38,973 nucleotides of DNA from an uncultured Granulicella sp. (GTDB taxonomy: Bacteria > Acidobacteriota > Terriglobia > Terriglobales > Acidobacteriaceae): NCBI GenBank assembly GCA_937873265.1, contig CALMVL010000247.1:1332-40304 (forward strand), given 5' to 3'. A program made the position numbers and the translations under genes. Under the pieces are notes generated by a model. It worked only from the letters and a program-made list of their open reading frames with translations, was not told the DNA's origin and made no database searches. Within the stretch, counting starts at the first letter, position 1. Every line of letters starts with the position of its first letter. Shown piece by piece: positions 8,393 to 16,179 of this stretch.

Positions 8393-8938
8393 ATGGCGGC
8401 GCATGGGATTGCGGTGGAGAAGCGGGAGCGCTTGATCCCTGTCGAGGAGTACCTCCGTACGATCTATCACCCGGACTGCGACTTCGTGGATGGCCGGGTC
8501 GAGGAGCGCAACGTGGGCGAGTACGAACATGCAAGTGTACAAAAAGCGTTACTTCGGATCTTTTGGCAGCGGGAACAGGACTGGAGGGTTTTGGCCATCC
8601 AGGAGTGCAGGCTGCAGATCTCAGCGGCGCGGTTCCGCATTCCAGACGTAATGGTGCTGCGAGCGGATCAGGTGGTGCATCGGGTCGTGCGCGAGGCGCC
8701 GCTGCTGTGCATCGAGGTGCTTTCGCCCGAAGACACATGGAAGCGGCTGCGCGGCGTTCTGGGCGATTATTTGGCGATGGGCGTGGAGCATATCTGGGCC
8801 TTCGATCCGGAGGAGCGAATCGCCTACCGGTTCGATGCCGATGGATTTCACCCGGTGACGGAAGCGCAGCTGGCGGTGAGCGGGACGGAGATACGGGTCG
8901 AGGTGGCGGATGTCTTTGCGCTGCTGCCGAAAGGGTAG
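8393..8938 (+). CDS. Uma2-family (DUF820) putative PD-(D/E)xK nuclease
   Basis: A 181-residue protein with the Uma2 layout. It has an N-terminal LIPVEEYLRTIYHPDCDFVDGRVEER block, the FRIPDVMVL strand carrying the family Asp, and LCIEVLSPED carrying the family Glu. A helical DYLAMGVEHIWAFDPEE segment follows. Uma2 proteins have a restriction-endonuclease-like fold and often occur in many copies in cyanobacteria and acidobacteria; their cellular role is unresolved. It stands alone, 39 bases after the pseudopilin stop and convergent with the BNR protein. No toxin-antitoxin partner or methylase is adjacent. Confidence 0.88.
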   Translation: MAAHGIAVEKRERLIPVEEYLRTIYHPDCDFVDGRVEERNVGEYEHASVQKALLRIFWQREQDWRVLAIQECRLQISAARFRIPDVMVLRADQVVHRVVREAPLLCIEVLSPEDTWKRLRGVLGDYLAMGVEHIWAFDPEERIAYRFDADGFHPVTEAQLAVSGTEIRVEVADVFALLPKG

Positions 8939-8946
8939 CCCGAGCG

Positions 8947-10104
8947 CTACGGCCGGGGCGGATCTGCGGCCGGCAGAGCGTTGCCGCGCAGCTTACCCAC
9001 CCGACCATGGGGGCCGACAACAAACGGCAGAGAGAGGGCGTTCCACTCACGGTCGGAGCCGGGTGCATCCTGCGGGGTGGGTCCGAGCGGATGCCAGTTG
9101 CGGCCGTCGTCGGTGGAGTAGTCGGAGCCGTTGGGGCCCACGGTGATCCAGGTTTTGGTGGTGGGGTCGTAGGCGACGGAGGAGCGGTAGCCGTGGGGTG
9201 GGGTTTGAGGCAGCCGCCAGGTTTCGCCACCATCAACGCTGCGAGCCGCAGTAAGGGCAGCAGTTTCTGGCAATCTGTAGTCGCCTCCGACCGCGACGCC
9301 GGTAAGGTCATCTCGAAATGCCAAAGAAAAGATCCCTGATGTGGCATTTGCTCCGGCTATCGGGGTTCGGGCGCTCCTCCAAACCTCCGTGCCGACGTCG
9401 CTGCAACCGGGTGCATCTCGTTCGAGTCGGATTACGAGTGCTCCGCCCGGTCCACTCGTTCCGAACCAGGCGAGAGAGTACTTACAAGTCTTCTTCGAGG
9501 CGCCCGAGGGACGAATCGCAAGCGCGGAGTTACTCGCAGCGAATGCGCCTCGCCCGTTGGAGGGAAGACCTTCGCTTCCGCTTGAATTGATTGCTGATGC
9601 CGATCGCTTGAACCCCGGAAAGGTGGATGCGCCGTCGCCTGTGCTTTCCATCACGAACTTACCACTCACGGGATCGCCCGCTATCCAACCATTCTGCCGA
9701 TCGTTCATGACGAGGGCATCCCAGAAGCCGTCTTTGTCGGGATTGGTGAAGAGGAGCTTCCAGGTTCGGCAGCCGTCGGTGGTTCTGTAGAGGCGGGACT
9801 GGTCGCCGGGGCCGGAGCTCATGACGATGGCGGTATTTTCGTCGAACGCCTGGACGCCGCGGAAGTCGAGGTGTTCGGCTCCAGGGGGGAGGGCGCAGCC
9901 CTGCCAAAGGTAGCCGCCGTCTTCGGTGCGGATGACAGTGCCGTCGGTGCCGGAGGCCCAGGCAACGCCGCCGCCGACGCTGTAGACCCCCCGCAGGCTG
10001 GCTTTGGTTCCCGAATCTTCGAGCTCCCACTGGGCGTGGCTGGCGGCAGCAGCCAGCAGTAGCAACGCGAGGGTAGCCATGGGGAGGGTGACGGTGGCAC
10101 GCAT
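8947..10104 (-). CDS. Exported YCF48/BNR-repeat beta-propeller protein
   Basis: A 385-residue secreted protein. A signal peptide (LALLLLAAAASHA, cleavage near residue 25) precedes a repeat domain. Asp-box/BNR-like motifs recur, including RTEDGGYLWQG, YRTTDGCRTW, RSVDGGETWRL and YSTDDGRNWHPL. This is the pattern of YCF48/photosystem-II-stability-factor-like and sialidase-type propellers. In non-photosynthetic bacteria such proteins are of unknown role, probably binding or scaffolding in the periplasm or outside. The ATG at 10104 is chosen; a TTG two codons upstream is also possible, and neither has a clear Shine-Dalgarno. It is not linked to an operon and ends eight bases from the convergent Uma2 gene. 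Confidence 0.8.
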   Translation of the reverse strand: MRATVTLPMATLALLLLAAAASHAQWELEDSGTKASLRGVYSVGGGVAWASGTDGTVIRTEDGGYLWQGCALPPGAEHLDFRGVQAFDENTAIVMSSGPGDQSRLYRTTDGCRTWKLLFTNPDKDGFWDALVMNDRQNGWIAGDPVSGKFVMESTGDGASTFPGFKRSASAINSSGSEGLPSNGRGAFAASNSALAIRPSGASKKTCKYSLAWFGTSGPGGALVIRLERDAPGCSDVGTEVWRSARTPIAGANATSGIFSLAFRDDLTGVAVGGDYRLPETAALTAARSVDGGETWRLPQTPPHGYRSSVAYDPTTKTWITVGPNGSDYSTDDGRNWHPLGPTPQDAPGSDREWNALSLPFVVGPHGRVGKLRGNALPAADPPRP

Positions 10105-10394
10105 GAGCAAAGTGTATCGCTCGCCACTTCAGCACCGCAGCCGCGTAGTCTCGTTGCACCGTTGCAGAATTAGCGGGGCGGAGGCGGTCTTCCGGTCCGC
10201 TCATGCGCTGCGCGGGTGCGGGTGTTGCTGCAGGATCAACGGCAGCGAGAAGATCGGCTTAGTCACCGGCCGCAGCGTTGCCGGGTTGAAGCGGGGCGAC
10301 GCGGGCGACCCAAAGATCCGCGACAAAGTAAGGGGCCGACCTCCTGCTCGGGCATCAACTTACAGATCTCCGCTGAAGGAAGGAGACCGAGGGC

Positions 10395-10499
10395 GTGGGC
10401 GGCGTGTTAAAGCTCGAAGGTAGTGGCCAGAGCGAGGCAATGCGTAACGAAGCGACGGCGGGAGAGGGGGCGGGCTCCGACACAAACGATTCCTTCTGA
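10395..10499 (+). CDS. Candidate 34-residue small ORF
   Basis: A short frame starting at GTG, with GGAAGGAG nine bases upstream, that reads on to TGA. The predicted peptide is hydrophilic and acidic at its end (residues E, G, S, D, T, N), with no hydrophobic segment and no recognisable family. An internal ATG exists at 10440. The region is purine-rich on this strand, so a Shine-Dalgarno-like string can arise by chance. Treat as a hypothesis. Confidence 0.2.
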   Translation: MGGVLKLEGSGQSEAMRNEATAGEGAGSDTNDSF

Positions 10500-10509
10500 C
10501 GGGAGGGCT

Positions 10510-10599
10510 ATGCCAGAAGACCAGTTCTGTGCCCGTACCGCTTACACAAGAGTGGCGGACTATTCAATCGAGGAAATCCGCAACGTCATGCGGATCTAG
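10510..10599 (+). CDS. Candidate 29-residue small ORF
   Basis: This frame begins at ATG just 10 bases after the previous small frame ends, with GGGAGGG immediately upstream. It encodes a 29-residue peptide containing YSIEEIRNVMRI at its end, which would form a short helix. Its TAG overlaps the opposite-strand stop codon of the DHA2 transporter gene. It could also be a remnant of a larger gene. There is no family assignment. Confidence 0.2.
   Translation: MPEDQFCARTAYTRVADYSIEEIRNVMRI
10576..10595 (-). terminator. Hairpin directly after the transporter stop codon
   Basis: ATCCGCA (10576-10582) and TGCGGAT (10589-10595) form a perfect 7-bp stem with a 6-base loop. It lies next to the stop of the minus-strand transporter gene and is followed on that strand by TTTCC. 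A terminator for that gene is the simplest reading. Confidence 0.45.
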
Positions 10600-12182
10600 T
10601 GAGCGCCTTCGGGAGCTTTGCCGGGTTTCACCTTCTTCAGCGTCCAGACGACAGCGACGCAGAGGAAGCAGAGGAGCGAGAGCCAGCGGAAGACGTCGAC
10701 GAAGGCCCAGTTGAGCGCTTGGCGGCCGAGCTGCTGGTACAGGGTGGATTGGGCGGCAAAGAGAGAGTTGGCCTGACCAAAAGAGTTCGTGAGGGCCCCC
10801 TGCGTCGCGCCGAGCTGGTTCTGGAACTGCTGCCCGGTAATAGGGACGGAGTTGATGATGTCGTTCTGGTGGGCGTCGGAGCGGCGGGTGAGCAGGATCT
10901 GCGCAAGCGAAATGCCGATCGAGCCGCCGACATTGCGCATCAGGTTGAAGATGCCGGAGGCGTTGCCGATCTTCTCGTTACTAAGCGTTCCATAGGCCGC
11001 GGAGTTAATCGGAACGAAGACAAAGGAGAGTGCGAATCCGGTCAGAAGGATGGGGATGAGCAGCGTTGTGGGGGAGACGTCGAGGGTTACATTGCCGAAA
11101 TAGAAGGTCGTGATGCCGAACAGGCCGAAGCCAAAGGTGAGCAGGAGCCGGGGGTCAACCTTATTGGAAAGAAAGCCGATGACCGGCATGCCGAAGATGG
11201 CTCCGATGCCGCGCGGTGCGACAGCGATTCCAGCGGTGAAGGCGGTGTATCCCAGGAGCTCCTGATAGAAGAGCGGGAGCAGCGTTGTGGAAGAGTAGAT
11301 CGCCACGCCAAAGAGAAAAATAAGGAAGGCGCCGACGAGGAAGTTGCGGTCTTTGAAGACCTTGAGGTCGACGAGGGGATTCTTTTTGGTCCAGGAGTGA
11401 TAGCAAAACCAGACGAATGAGGTGACCAGGAAGAAGACGGCCCAGCGGATCCAGATGGCGCCGAACCAGTCGTCTTCCTGGCCCTTGTCGAGGATCACCT
11501 GCAGACAGCCGGTCCAGACAATCAGGGTGCCGAGACCGATGTTGTCGAATTTCGGAACCTTGGCGTTCTTGATGTAGTCGGGGTCATGGACGAAGGTGTT
11601 GATCATGACCAGGGCCGCGACGCCGATGGGGATGTTGATGTAGAAGGCGTAGCGCCAGGAGTAGGTGTCGGTGAGCCAGCCGCCGAGCGTCGGGCCGAGC
11701 ACGGGGGCGACGACAACACCGAGCGCGAAGACGGCGAGGGCGGCGCCGCGCTTCGCGGGGGGAAAGGATTCGAGCAGGATGGCTTGCGAAAGGGGCTGGA
11801 GGGCTCCGCCGCCGGCTCCCTGGATGACGCGGGCGAACAGCATGAGGCCGAGGGTGGGTGCGGCTCCGCAGGCGAACGAGGCGACCGTAAAGACAGCGAC
11901 GCAGGTCAGAAGGAAGCGCTTCCGGCCGAAGCGGAGGCTCATCCAGTTCGACATGGGGAGCACGATGGCATTCGAGACGAGATACGAGGTCAGCACCCAG
12001 GTAGCCTCATCGTTCGACGCGGAAAGCGAGCCGGCAATATAGGGCAGGGCGACGGCCGCGATGGAGGTATCAAGAACCTCCATAAAGGTCGCCAGCATGA
12101 CGGCCCCGGCGATGACCCAAGGATTCACCCCTGCGGTGATCTGGTCGGCGGCGGCTTGCGGGTTGGTGGCGGATGCGGCCAT
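10596..12182 (-). CDS. DHA2-family (EmrB/QacA-type) MFS drug-efflux transporter
   Basis: A 528-residue inner-membrane proton antiporter with about 14 hydrophobic helices. It opens with AGAVMLATFMEVLDTSIAAVALPYIAGSL, whose LDTS and ALPYI elements are typical of DHA2 transporters. The MFS loop motif A is seen as MSLRFGRKRFLL, and motif C as GVVVAPVLGPTLGGWL. The export substrates are probably hydrophobic or cationic compounds. The ATG at 12182 is chosen over a longer frame to 12356 because AGGA sits nine bases upstream and the extra residues are not membrane-protein-like. No EmrA-type membrane-fusion protein or TetR/MarR regulator is adjacent, so it appears to be a stand-alone pump. Confidence 0.92.
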   Translation of the reverse strand: MAASATNPQAAADQITAGVNPWVIAGAVMLATFMEVLDTSIAAVALPYIAGSLSASNDEATWVLTSYLVSNAIVLPMSNWMSLRFGRKRFLLTCVAVFTVASFACGAAPTLGLMLFARVIQGAGGGALQPLSQAILLESFPPAKRGAALAVFALGVVVAPVLGPTLGGWLTDTYSWRYAFYINIPIGVAALVMINTFVHDPDYIKNAKVPKFDNIGLGTLIVWTGCLQVILDKGQEDDWFGAIWIRWAVFFLVTSFVWFCYHSWTKKNPLVDLKVFKDRNFLVGAFLIFLFGVAIYSSTTLLPLFYQELLGYTAFTAGIAVAPRGIGAIFGMPVIGFLSNKVDPRLLLTFGFGLFGITTFYFGNVTLDVSPTTLLIPILLTGFALSFVFVPINSAAYGTLSNEKIGNASGIFNLMRNVGGSIGISLAQILLTRRSDAHQNDIINSVPITGQQFQNQLGATQGALTNSFGQANSLFAAQSTLYQQLGRQALNWAFVDVFRWLSLLCFLCVAVVWTLKKVKPGKAPEGAH

Positions 12183-12317
12183 GGGTTCGGATCCTGGTTC
12201 GATGTCGGCAACAGTCGCCAATGTGTAAAGATCGACGCGGAAGGTGCGGACCGGGAGGGTGCGTGGAGAACAGACTATAAGAGGGACACAGGGGTGGGAA
12301 GGATGCGGAAAATGAGC

Positions 12318-12342
12318 TTGGCCCTGCATGATGCAGGGCCAA
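12318..12342 (-). terminator. Perfect palindromic hairpin between transporter and lipoprotein genes
   Basis: TTGGCCCTGCAT and ATGCAGGGCCAA are perfect 12-base complements separated by one base. They form a strong stem 27 bases beyond the stop of the minus-strand lipoprotein gene. On that strand a T-containing tail (GCTCATTTTCC) follows. It probably terminates the lipoprotein transcript and shields the transporter gene. Confidence 0.6.
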
Positions 12343-12369
12343 GGGTCGTGCCGCAAGCGAAGAAGGCGA

Positions 12370-13260
12370 CTACTTGGTCAGTGTGCCGGTACCCTGGTCG
12401 GGGCCGCAGGAGCCGGCGAGCGTCCAGCTGGTAACGTTCAGGGTGGTGGCTGTGGAGTCGAACGTGCCCGTGGCCGTGATCGAGTTGCCGGTGTTGGGAT
12501 CCGTGTAGGTGGTGCTGATCGTCGCTCCGTTGATCACGGAATCGGTGACCACAGGCGCGTTCAGGCAGGGATTGTTGGCGAATGTGGCATTGCCTGAAAG
12601 GTGATAGTAGCCGTTGGCGTCCGGCGAGGAGCTCTGGGTGAGCACGGCGGAGACGTTCATGACCACGCCGTCCGGGTCGGAAAAGTTTCCGGTATAGGTG
12701 CCCTGGATCGGCTGGTACTGCTGGGCAATGGTGATCGGGGAGTTGTCCTGTGGACGAAGCGAGGCAAAACTGGGCTGCGCGGCTGGGGCGCAGGAGCCGC
12801 CGGAAATGCTGTACTGCGCGTTCAGCAGGGAGTGCTGGTCGGCGGCAATCGTCCCCGTGAGGTGAAGCGTGCCCCCTTGGAAGCTGGACGAGGTGAGCGT
12901 GAGTTCTCCTCCGGCGGCAATCGCTCCGGTGACCGCGAACGGAGTGGAGAGGCTCGGGGTGAGACAGCTTCCGGTGAGCGGATGGAGCATGCCGGAGACG
13001 GTTTCACCGGAGACGGCAAAGCTGCCGGCAAGCGACGAAAGCCCAGCGCTGGTGGGCGCGGTGGAAGAGATCTGCCAATTCCCCGCCAGGTCAGCGTAGG
13101 AAACTGCGGGGGTTGCCGGCGCGGTCACGATCGGGGCGGCAACGGCGGCGGGCGCCCCAGAAGCCGAACATCCGGCAAGCAGGCCGACCAGCAAACCGGC
13201 GAGGCCAAGGGAGGTGACGGCGAGGAGATTACGGCGGCGGCGAGAGCGTGCGTTGGTCAT
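12370..13260 (-). CDS. Lipoprotein of unknown function
   Basis: A 296-residue exported lipoprotein. An Arg-rich start (SRRRR) and hydrophobic helix end at the lipobox LLAGC, giving lipidated Cys31. The rest is Ser/Thr/Gly-rich and beta-strand-like. It appears to hold two related halves, each with GNWQIS or GTYTGNF openings and a later run of GxLxLTG or ITATGTF strands. I do not recognise a specific enzyme family. Two Cys (in GSCLTP and GGSCAP) and a later Cys pair may form disulfides. It is divergent from dnaK. The longer frame upstream to 13704 crosses dnaK and has no support, so the ATG giving a proper signal sequence was used. Confidence 0.75.
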   Translation of the reverse strand: MTNARSRRRRNLLAVTSLGLAGLLVGLLAGCSASGAPAAVAAPIVTAPATPAVSYADLAGNWQISSTAPTSAGLSSLAGSFAVSGETVSGMLHPLTGSCLTPSLSTPFAVTGAIAAGGELTLTSSSFQGGTLHLTGTIAADQHSLLNAQYSISGGSCAPAAQPSFASLRPQDNSPITIAQQYQPIQGTYTGNFSDPDGVVMNVSAVLTQSSSPDANGYYHLSGNATFANNPCLNAPVVTDSVINGATISTTYTDPNTGNSITATGTFDSTATTLNVTSWTLAGSCGPDQGTGTLTK

Positions 13261-13445
13261 TGTCTTTGGCCCGGTTTGGTGGTCCACACGAGCATAGGAT
13301 CTCCGCAGCAGCAGAAGAATGACCCGTTTGGGGGAGATCTCGGCCGAACTCCTGCGGCTCGAGTGGCGGCAGGAACAATGCGGCATCGAGCGGAGTTTCC
13401 TGAACCCTTGCACTGCCCCGCGCATCATATTGATTGACAGTAAGT

Positions 13446-13467
13446 GACTCAGATGTGAAACTGAGTC
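13446..13467. promoter_or_regulatory. Inverted repeat upstream of dnaK
   Basis: GACTCAG (13446-13452) and CTGAGTC (13461-13467) form a perfect dyad with an 8-base spacer. It lies 44 bases before the dnaK start, and a TTGACA hexamer sits just upstream at 13434-13439. It is not a CIRCE element. Its CTCA/TGAG cores resemble the half-sites of the HAIR element bound by HspR (CTTGAGT-N7-ACTCAAG), though in the opposite order. An operator role is inferred. Confidence 0.45.
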
Positions 13468-13510
13468 TGTCGCGAGAGTAGCCGGGCTGACCGGATAGGA
13501 GATGGACCAG

Positions 13511-15433
13511 ATGGCGAAGATTATCGGTATTGATCTTGGAACCACGAACAGTTGCGTTGCCGTGATGGAAGGTGGCGAGGCGAAGGTGATCCCGAATGAG
13601 GAGGGCGGCCGGACGACGCCGTCGATCGTGGCCTTCACCAAGAGCGGTGAGCGCTTGGTGGGGCAGGTTGCCAAGCGGCAGGCGATTACCAACCCCGAGA
13701 ACACGATTTACTCGGTGAAGCGTTTTATGGGACGTCGGCCGAACGAAGTGAATGACGAGATGAAGATGGTGCCCTACAAGGTAGTCGCTAAGGGTGACAA
13801 CGTGGCCATCGTGGCCCAGGGCAAGGAGTACACCCCGCCCGAGATCTCGGCGATGATTCTGCAAAAGCTGAAAAAAGCAGCAGAAGACTACTTGGGTACC
13901 TCCGTGACCGAGGCGGTCATTACGGTTCCGGCGTACTTCAACGATGCCCAGCGGCAGGCAACCAAGGATGCGGGCAAGATTGCCGGGCTCGATGTGAAAC
14001 GTATTGTGAATGAGCCGACGGCAGCCGCTTTGGCGTACGGGCTCGACAAGAAGAAGGACGAGACGATCGCGGTGTACGACTTCGGCGGCGGCACGTTTGA
14101 CGTGTCGATCCTGGAGGTGGGCGATGGCGTGATCGAAGTGAAGTCGACCAACGGCGACACCCACCTGGGCGGCGACAATCTCGACCAGCGGATTGTGGAC
14201 TGGTTGATTTCGGAGTTCAAGTCGGAGACCGGACTTGACCTCACGTCGAAGGGCAACGAGATGGCGCTGCAGCGTCTGAAGGATGCAGCGGAGCGGGCCA
14301 AGATCGAGCTGTCGACGGCGCAGGAGTCGGAGATCAACCTGCCCTTTATCACCGCGGACGCGAGCGGGCCGAAGCACCTGGTGCGGACGCTTTCCCGCGC
14401 CAAGCTCGAAAGTCTGGTCGACGACCTGCTCCAGAAGTCCGTCGGACCGTGCAAGCAGGCGATGAAGGATGCCGGCGTTGATCCGTCGAAGATCGACGAG
14501 GTCGTTCTCGTCGGTGGACAGACCCGCATGCCGGCGATCCAGAAGTTGGTCAAGGATTTGTTCGGCAAGGAGCCGAACAAGGGTGTGAACCCGGACGAGG
14601 TCGTCGCGATCGGCGCGGCGGTGCAGGCCGGCGTTCTGTCCGGCGAGGTAAAGGATCTTCTCCTTCTCGACGTCACCCCGCTCACTCTGTCAATCGAAAC
14701 GATGGGCGGTGTCGCCACCGGGATGATCCAGCGCAACACCACTATCCCAACCAAGAAGACGGAGACGTTCTCGACGGCGGCCGACAACCAGACCGAGGTT
14801 GAGGTGCATGTACTGCAGGGCGAACGACCGATGGCGGCGCAAAACCGGACCCTCGGCAAGTTCAAGCTGAGCGGGATTCCCATGGCTCCGCGCGGCGTGC
14901 CCCAGATTGAGGTGACCTTCGACATCGACGCGAATGGCATCCTGAACGTGACCGCCAAGGACAATGCGACCGGCAAGGACCAGAAGATCACCATCACCAG
15001 CTCTTCGGGTCTGAGCAAGGAAGAGGTGGAGCGCATGGCGAAGGACGCCGAGGCGCACGCTTCCGAGGACAAGGAAGCGCGTGAGCAGATCGAAGCCCGC
15101 AACGGACTCGACTCCACGGTCTACAACGTCGAAAAGATGTTGAAGGACGCGGGCGACAAGGTGCAGCCGAGCGACAAATCCGAGGTGGAATCGGCGCTAG
15201 CCGACGCCAAGCAGACCCTGGTCGGAACACCGAGCGCAACCGATCTGAATGCGGCCAAGGACAAACTGCAATCTGCCAGTCACAAGCTGGCCGAGGCGAT
15301 GTACAAAGCCGGCTCAGCACCGACCGACGGCGCCGCTTCAGCCGACGGAGCGCAGGAAACCGGCACAAACGCCAGCGGGCAGAAACAGGACGAGGGCGTC
15401 ATCGACGCTGAATATGTGGACGTCGAAAAGTAA
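13511..15433 (+). CDS. dnaK: Hsp70 chaperone DnaK
   Basis: The ATP-driven cytoplasmic Hsp70 that folds and protects proteins together with DnaJ and GrpE. Its 640 residues match the family. The start reads [14 protein letters not shown] (phosphate-1 loop). Other hallmarks are [18 protein letters not shown], the phosphate-2 [23 protein letters not shown] and the substrate-domain [15 protein letters not shown] helical lid follows, and the tail ends in [16 protein letters not shown] nine bases upstream supports this ATG rather than the one three codons earlier. No grpE is adjacent; dnaJ lies 4.3 kb downstream and an HspR-like gene 6.7 kb downstream. A hairpin follows the stop. Confidence 0.99.
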   Translation: MAKIIGIDLGTTNSCVAVMEGGEAKVIPNEEGGRTTPSIVAFTKSGERLVGQVAKRQAITNPENTIYSVKRFMGRRPNEVNDEMKMVPYKVVAKGDNVAIVAQGKEYTPPEISAMILQKLKKAAEDYLGTSVTEAVITVPAYFNDAQRQATKDAGKIAGLDVKRIVNEPTAAALAYGLDKKKDETIAVYDFGGGTFDVSILEVGDGVIEVKSTNGDTHLGGDNLDQRIVDWLISEFKSETGLDLTSKGNEMALQRLKDAAERAKIELSTAQESEINLPFITADASGPKHLVRTLSRAKLESLVDDLLQKSVGPCKQAMKDAGVDPSKIDEVVLVGGQTRMPAIQKLVKDLFGKEPNKGVNPDEVVAIGAAVQAGVLSGEVKDLLLLDVTPLTLSIETMGGVATGMIQRNTTIPTKKTETFSTAADNQTEVEVHVLQGERPMAAQNRTLGKFKLSGIPMAPRGVPQIEVTFDIDANGILNVTAKDNATGKDQKITITSSSGLSKEEVERMAKDAEAHASEDKEAREQIEARNGLDSTVYNVEKMLKDAGDKVQPSDKSEVESALADAKQTLVGTPSATDLNAAKDKLQSASHKLAEAMYKAGSAPTDGAASADGAQETGTNASGQKQDEGVIDAEYVDVEK

Positions 15434-15505
15434 CTCCCGTTGCTGACGTTGTTTTCATCTCCCGCTCGGCAGAACGGCAGACCACGTGCAGACGTACAGG
15501 TGAAG

Positions 15506-15537
15506 AGAGGGGCAGACCGAAGTTGGGGTGCCCCTCT
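15506..15537 (+). terminator. Terminator-like hairpin after dnaK
   Basis: AGAGGGGCA (15506-15514) pairs perfectly with TGCCCCTCT (15529-15537) around a 14-base loop, 73 bases after the dnaK stop. The T-run is poor (TGCCTTCC), so termination may be partial. That would allow some read-through into the small gene that follows. Confidence 0.5.
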
Positions 15538-15679
15538 TGCCTTCCAGGTTCAGGCTGACCTCGGGAGCGACTTGAGCGGCGAAACGGGGTTTGGAATGAG
15601 TGGATGGAGCGGGTACAGCAGCTACAGCGATTCGGAGTGGGTACGCAAGGCAAGCGAGGGCCATGGAGGGGTAACAGCG

Positions 15680-15850
15680 ATGACAGCGACATTGTGGAAA
15701 TGCGATCAGATGCGGGCGGGGCGGCTATATAGCCGCAGCATGTTTGACACGCGCGAAGAGGCGGAACGGTTTGCGCGAAAGATGCAGCAGATGGAGCCGG
15801 ATCAGATGATGCGCATCGAGGCGATCGAGGCGCGGCAGGTCTGGAACTAA
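15680..15850 (+). CDS. Small 56-residue protein after dnaK, unknown function
   Basis: A short hydrophilic protein with no transmembrane segment. It starts at an ATG with GGAGGGG eight bases upstream, one of the strongest ribosome-binding sites here. Its order is a short strand-like start (TATLWKCDQM), a middle part SRSMFDTREEAERFARKMQQ that predicts an amphipathic helix, and a closing RIEAIEARQVWN. The pattern suggests a compact alpha/beta peptide. The frame is open upstream to 15440, but the added residues look random and overlap the dnaK terminator. A very strong terminator follows, so this is a complete transcription unit end. I do not know its function. Confidence 0.65.
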   Translation: MTATLWKCDQMRAGRLYSRSMFDTREEAERFARKMQQMEPDQMMRIEAIEARQVWN

Positions 15851-15881
15851 CCTCCTCGTTCGGGTTTAGCACGATGTTCCT

Positions 15882-15919
15882 AGGGCAGCACTCTTTCGGA
15901 GTGGCTGCCCTTTGCTTTT
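15882..15919 (+). terminator. Strong rho-independent terminator
   Basis: AGGGCAG-CACTC (15882-15893) pairs with GAGTG-G-CTGCCCT (15899-15911) around a TTTCG loop, with one bulged G. TTTGCTTTT follows. It lies 31 bases after the stop of the 56-residue protein gene. Confidence 0.85.
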
Positions 15920-16179
15920 GGAGGTGAGCCCGCTCGGACCCGAAACTCCGGCAAAGCAGAGTAGGCCTCTTTCCCTGTAAGCAAGGCAGAAGTAGCGCCA
16001 CGTTCAGCTGGGGGCGGAAAAGTCTCGATCCTAGAGCGGAGTTACCTCACCAAATCCAGGGAACTTGAGTGGAGTGCGGTGGAAAGCTTCTTCCCTCCGG
16101 TGGTCAGGGAAGGAACTGACTGTCGCGTTCTGACACACTCGTCCTCTACGTCGAACCGGAGGTGCACCACAAAGTGCTC

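Larger units (their letters stand above)
10105..10595. other. Intergenic region upstream of the BNR gene, mostly unassigned
   Basis: No standard-length gene is visible in these 491 bases between the BNR gene start and the DHA2 transporter stop. The BNR gene promoter must lie at the left end. The right part holds two very short frames, each with a good purine-rich ribosome-binding site (listed separately). It also holds a hairpin at 10576-10595. The middle (about 10150-10370) shows nothing I can name. Confidence 0.4.

Noticed and set aside
13261-13501. CIRCE heat-shock element upstream of dnaK
   Set aside because: No TTAGCACTC-N9-GAGTGCTAA match. The dyad present is of a different sequence and is reported separately.
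13888-15117. 409-codon frame antisense to dnaK
   Set aside because: Antisense shadow of a highly conserved gene in GC-rich DNA; composition is Ser/Arg-rich and low quality.
16090-16112. Hairpin CTTCCCT/AGGGAAG as terminator of the GT-C-like gene
   Set aside because: A 7-bp stem with a 9-base loop exists but has only a weak T-tail on the minus strand and lies 67 bases from the stop. It is too weak to call.
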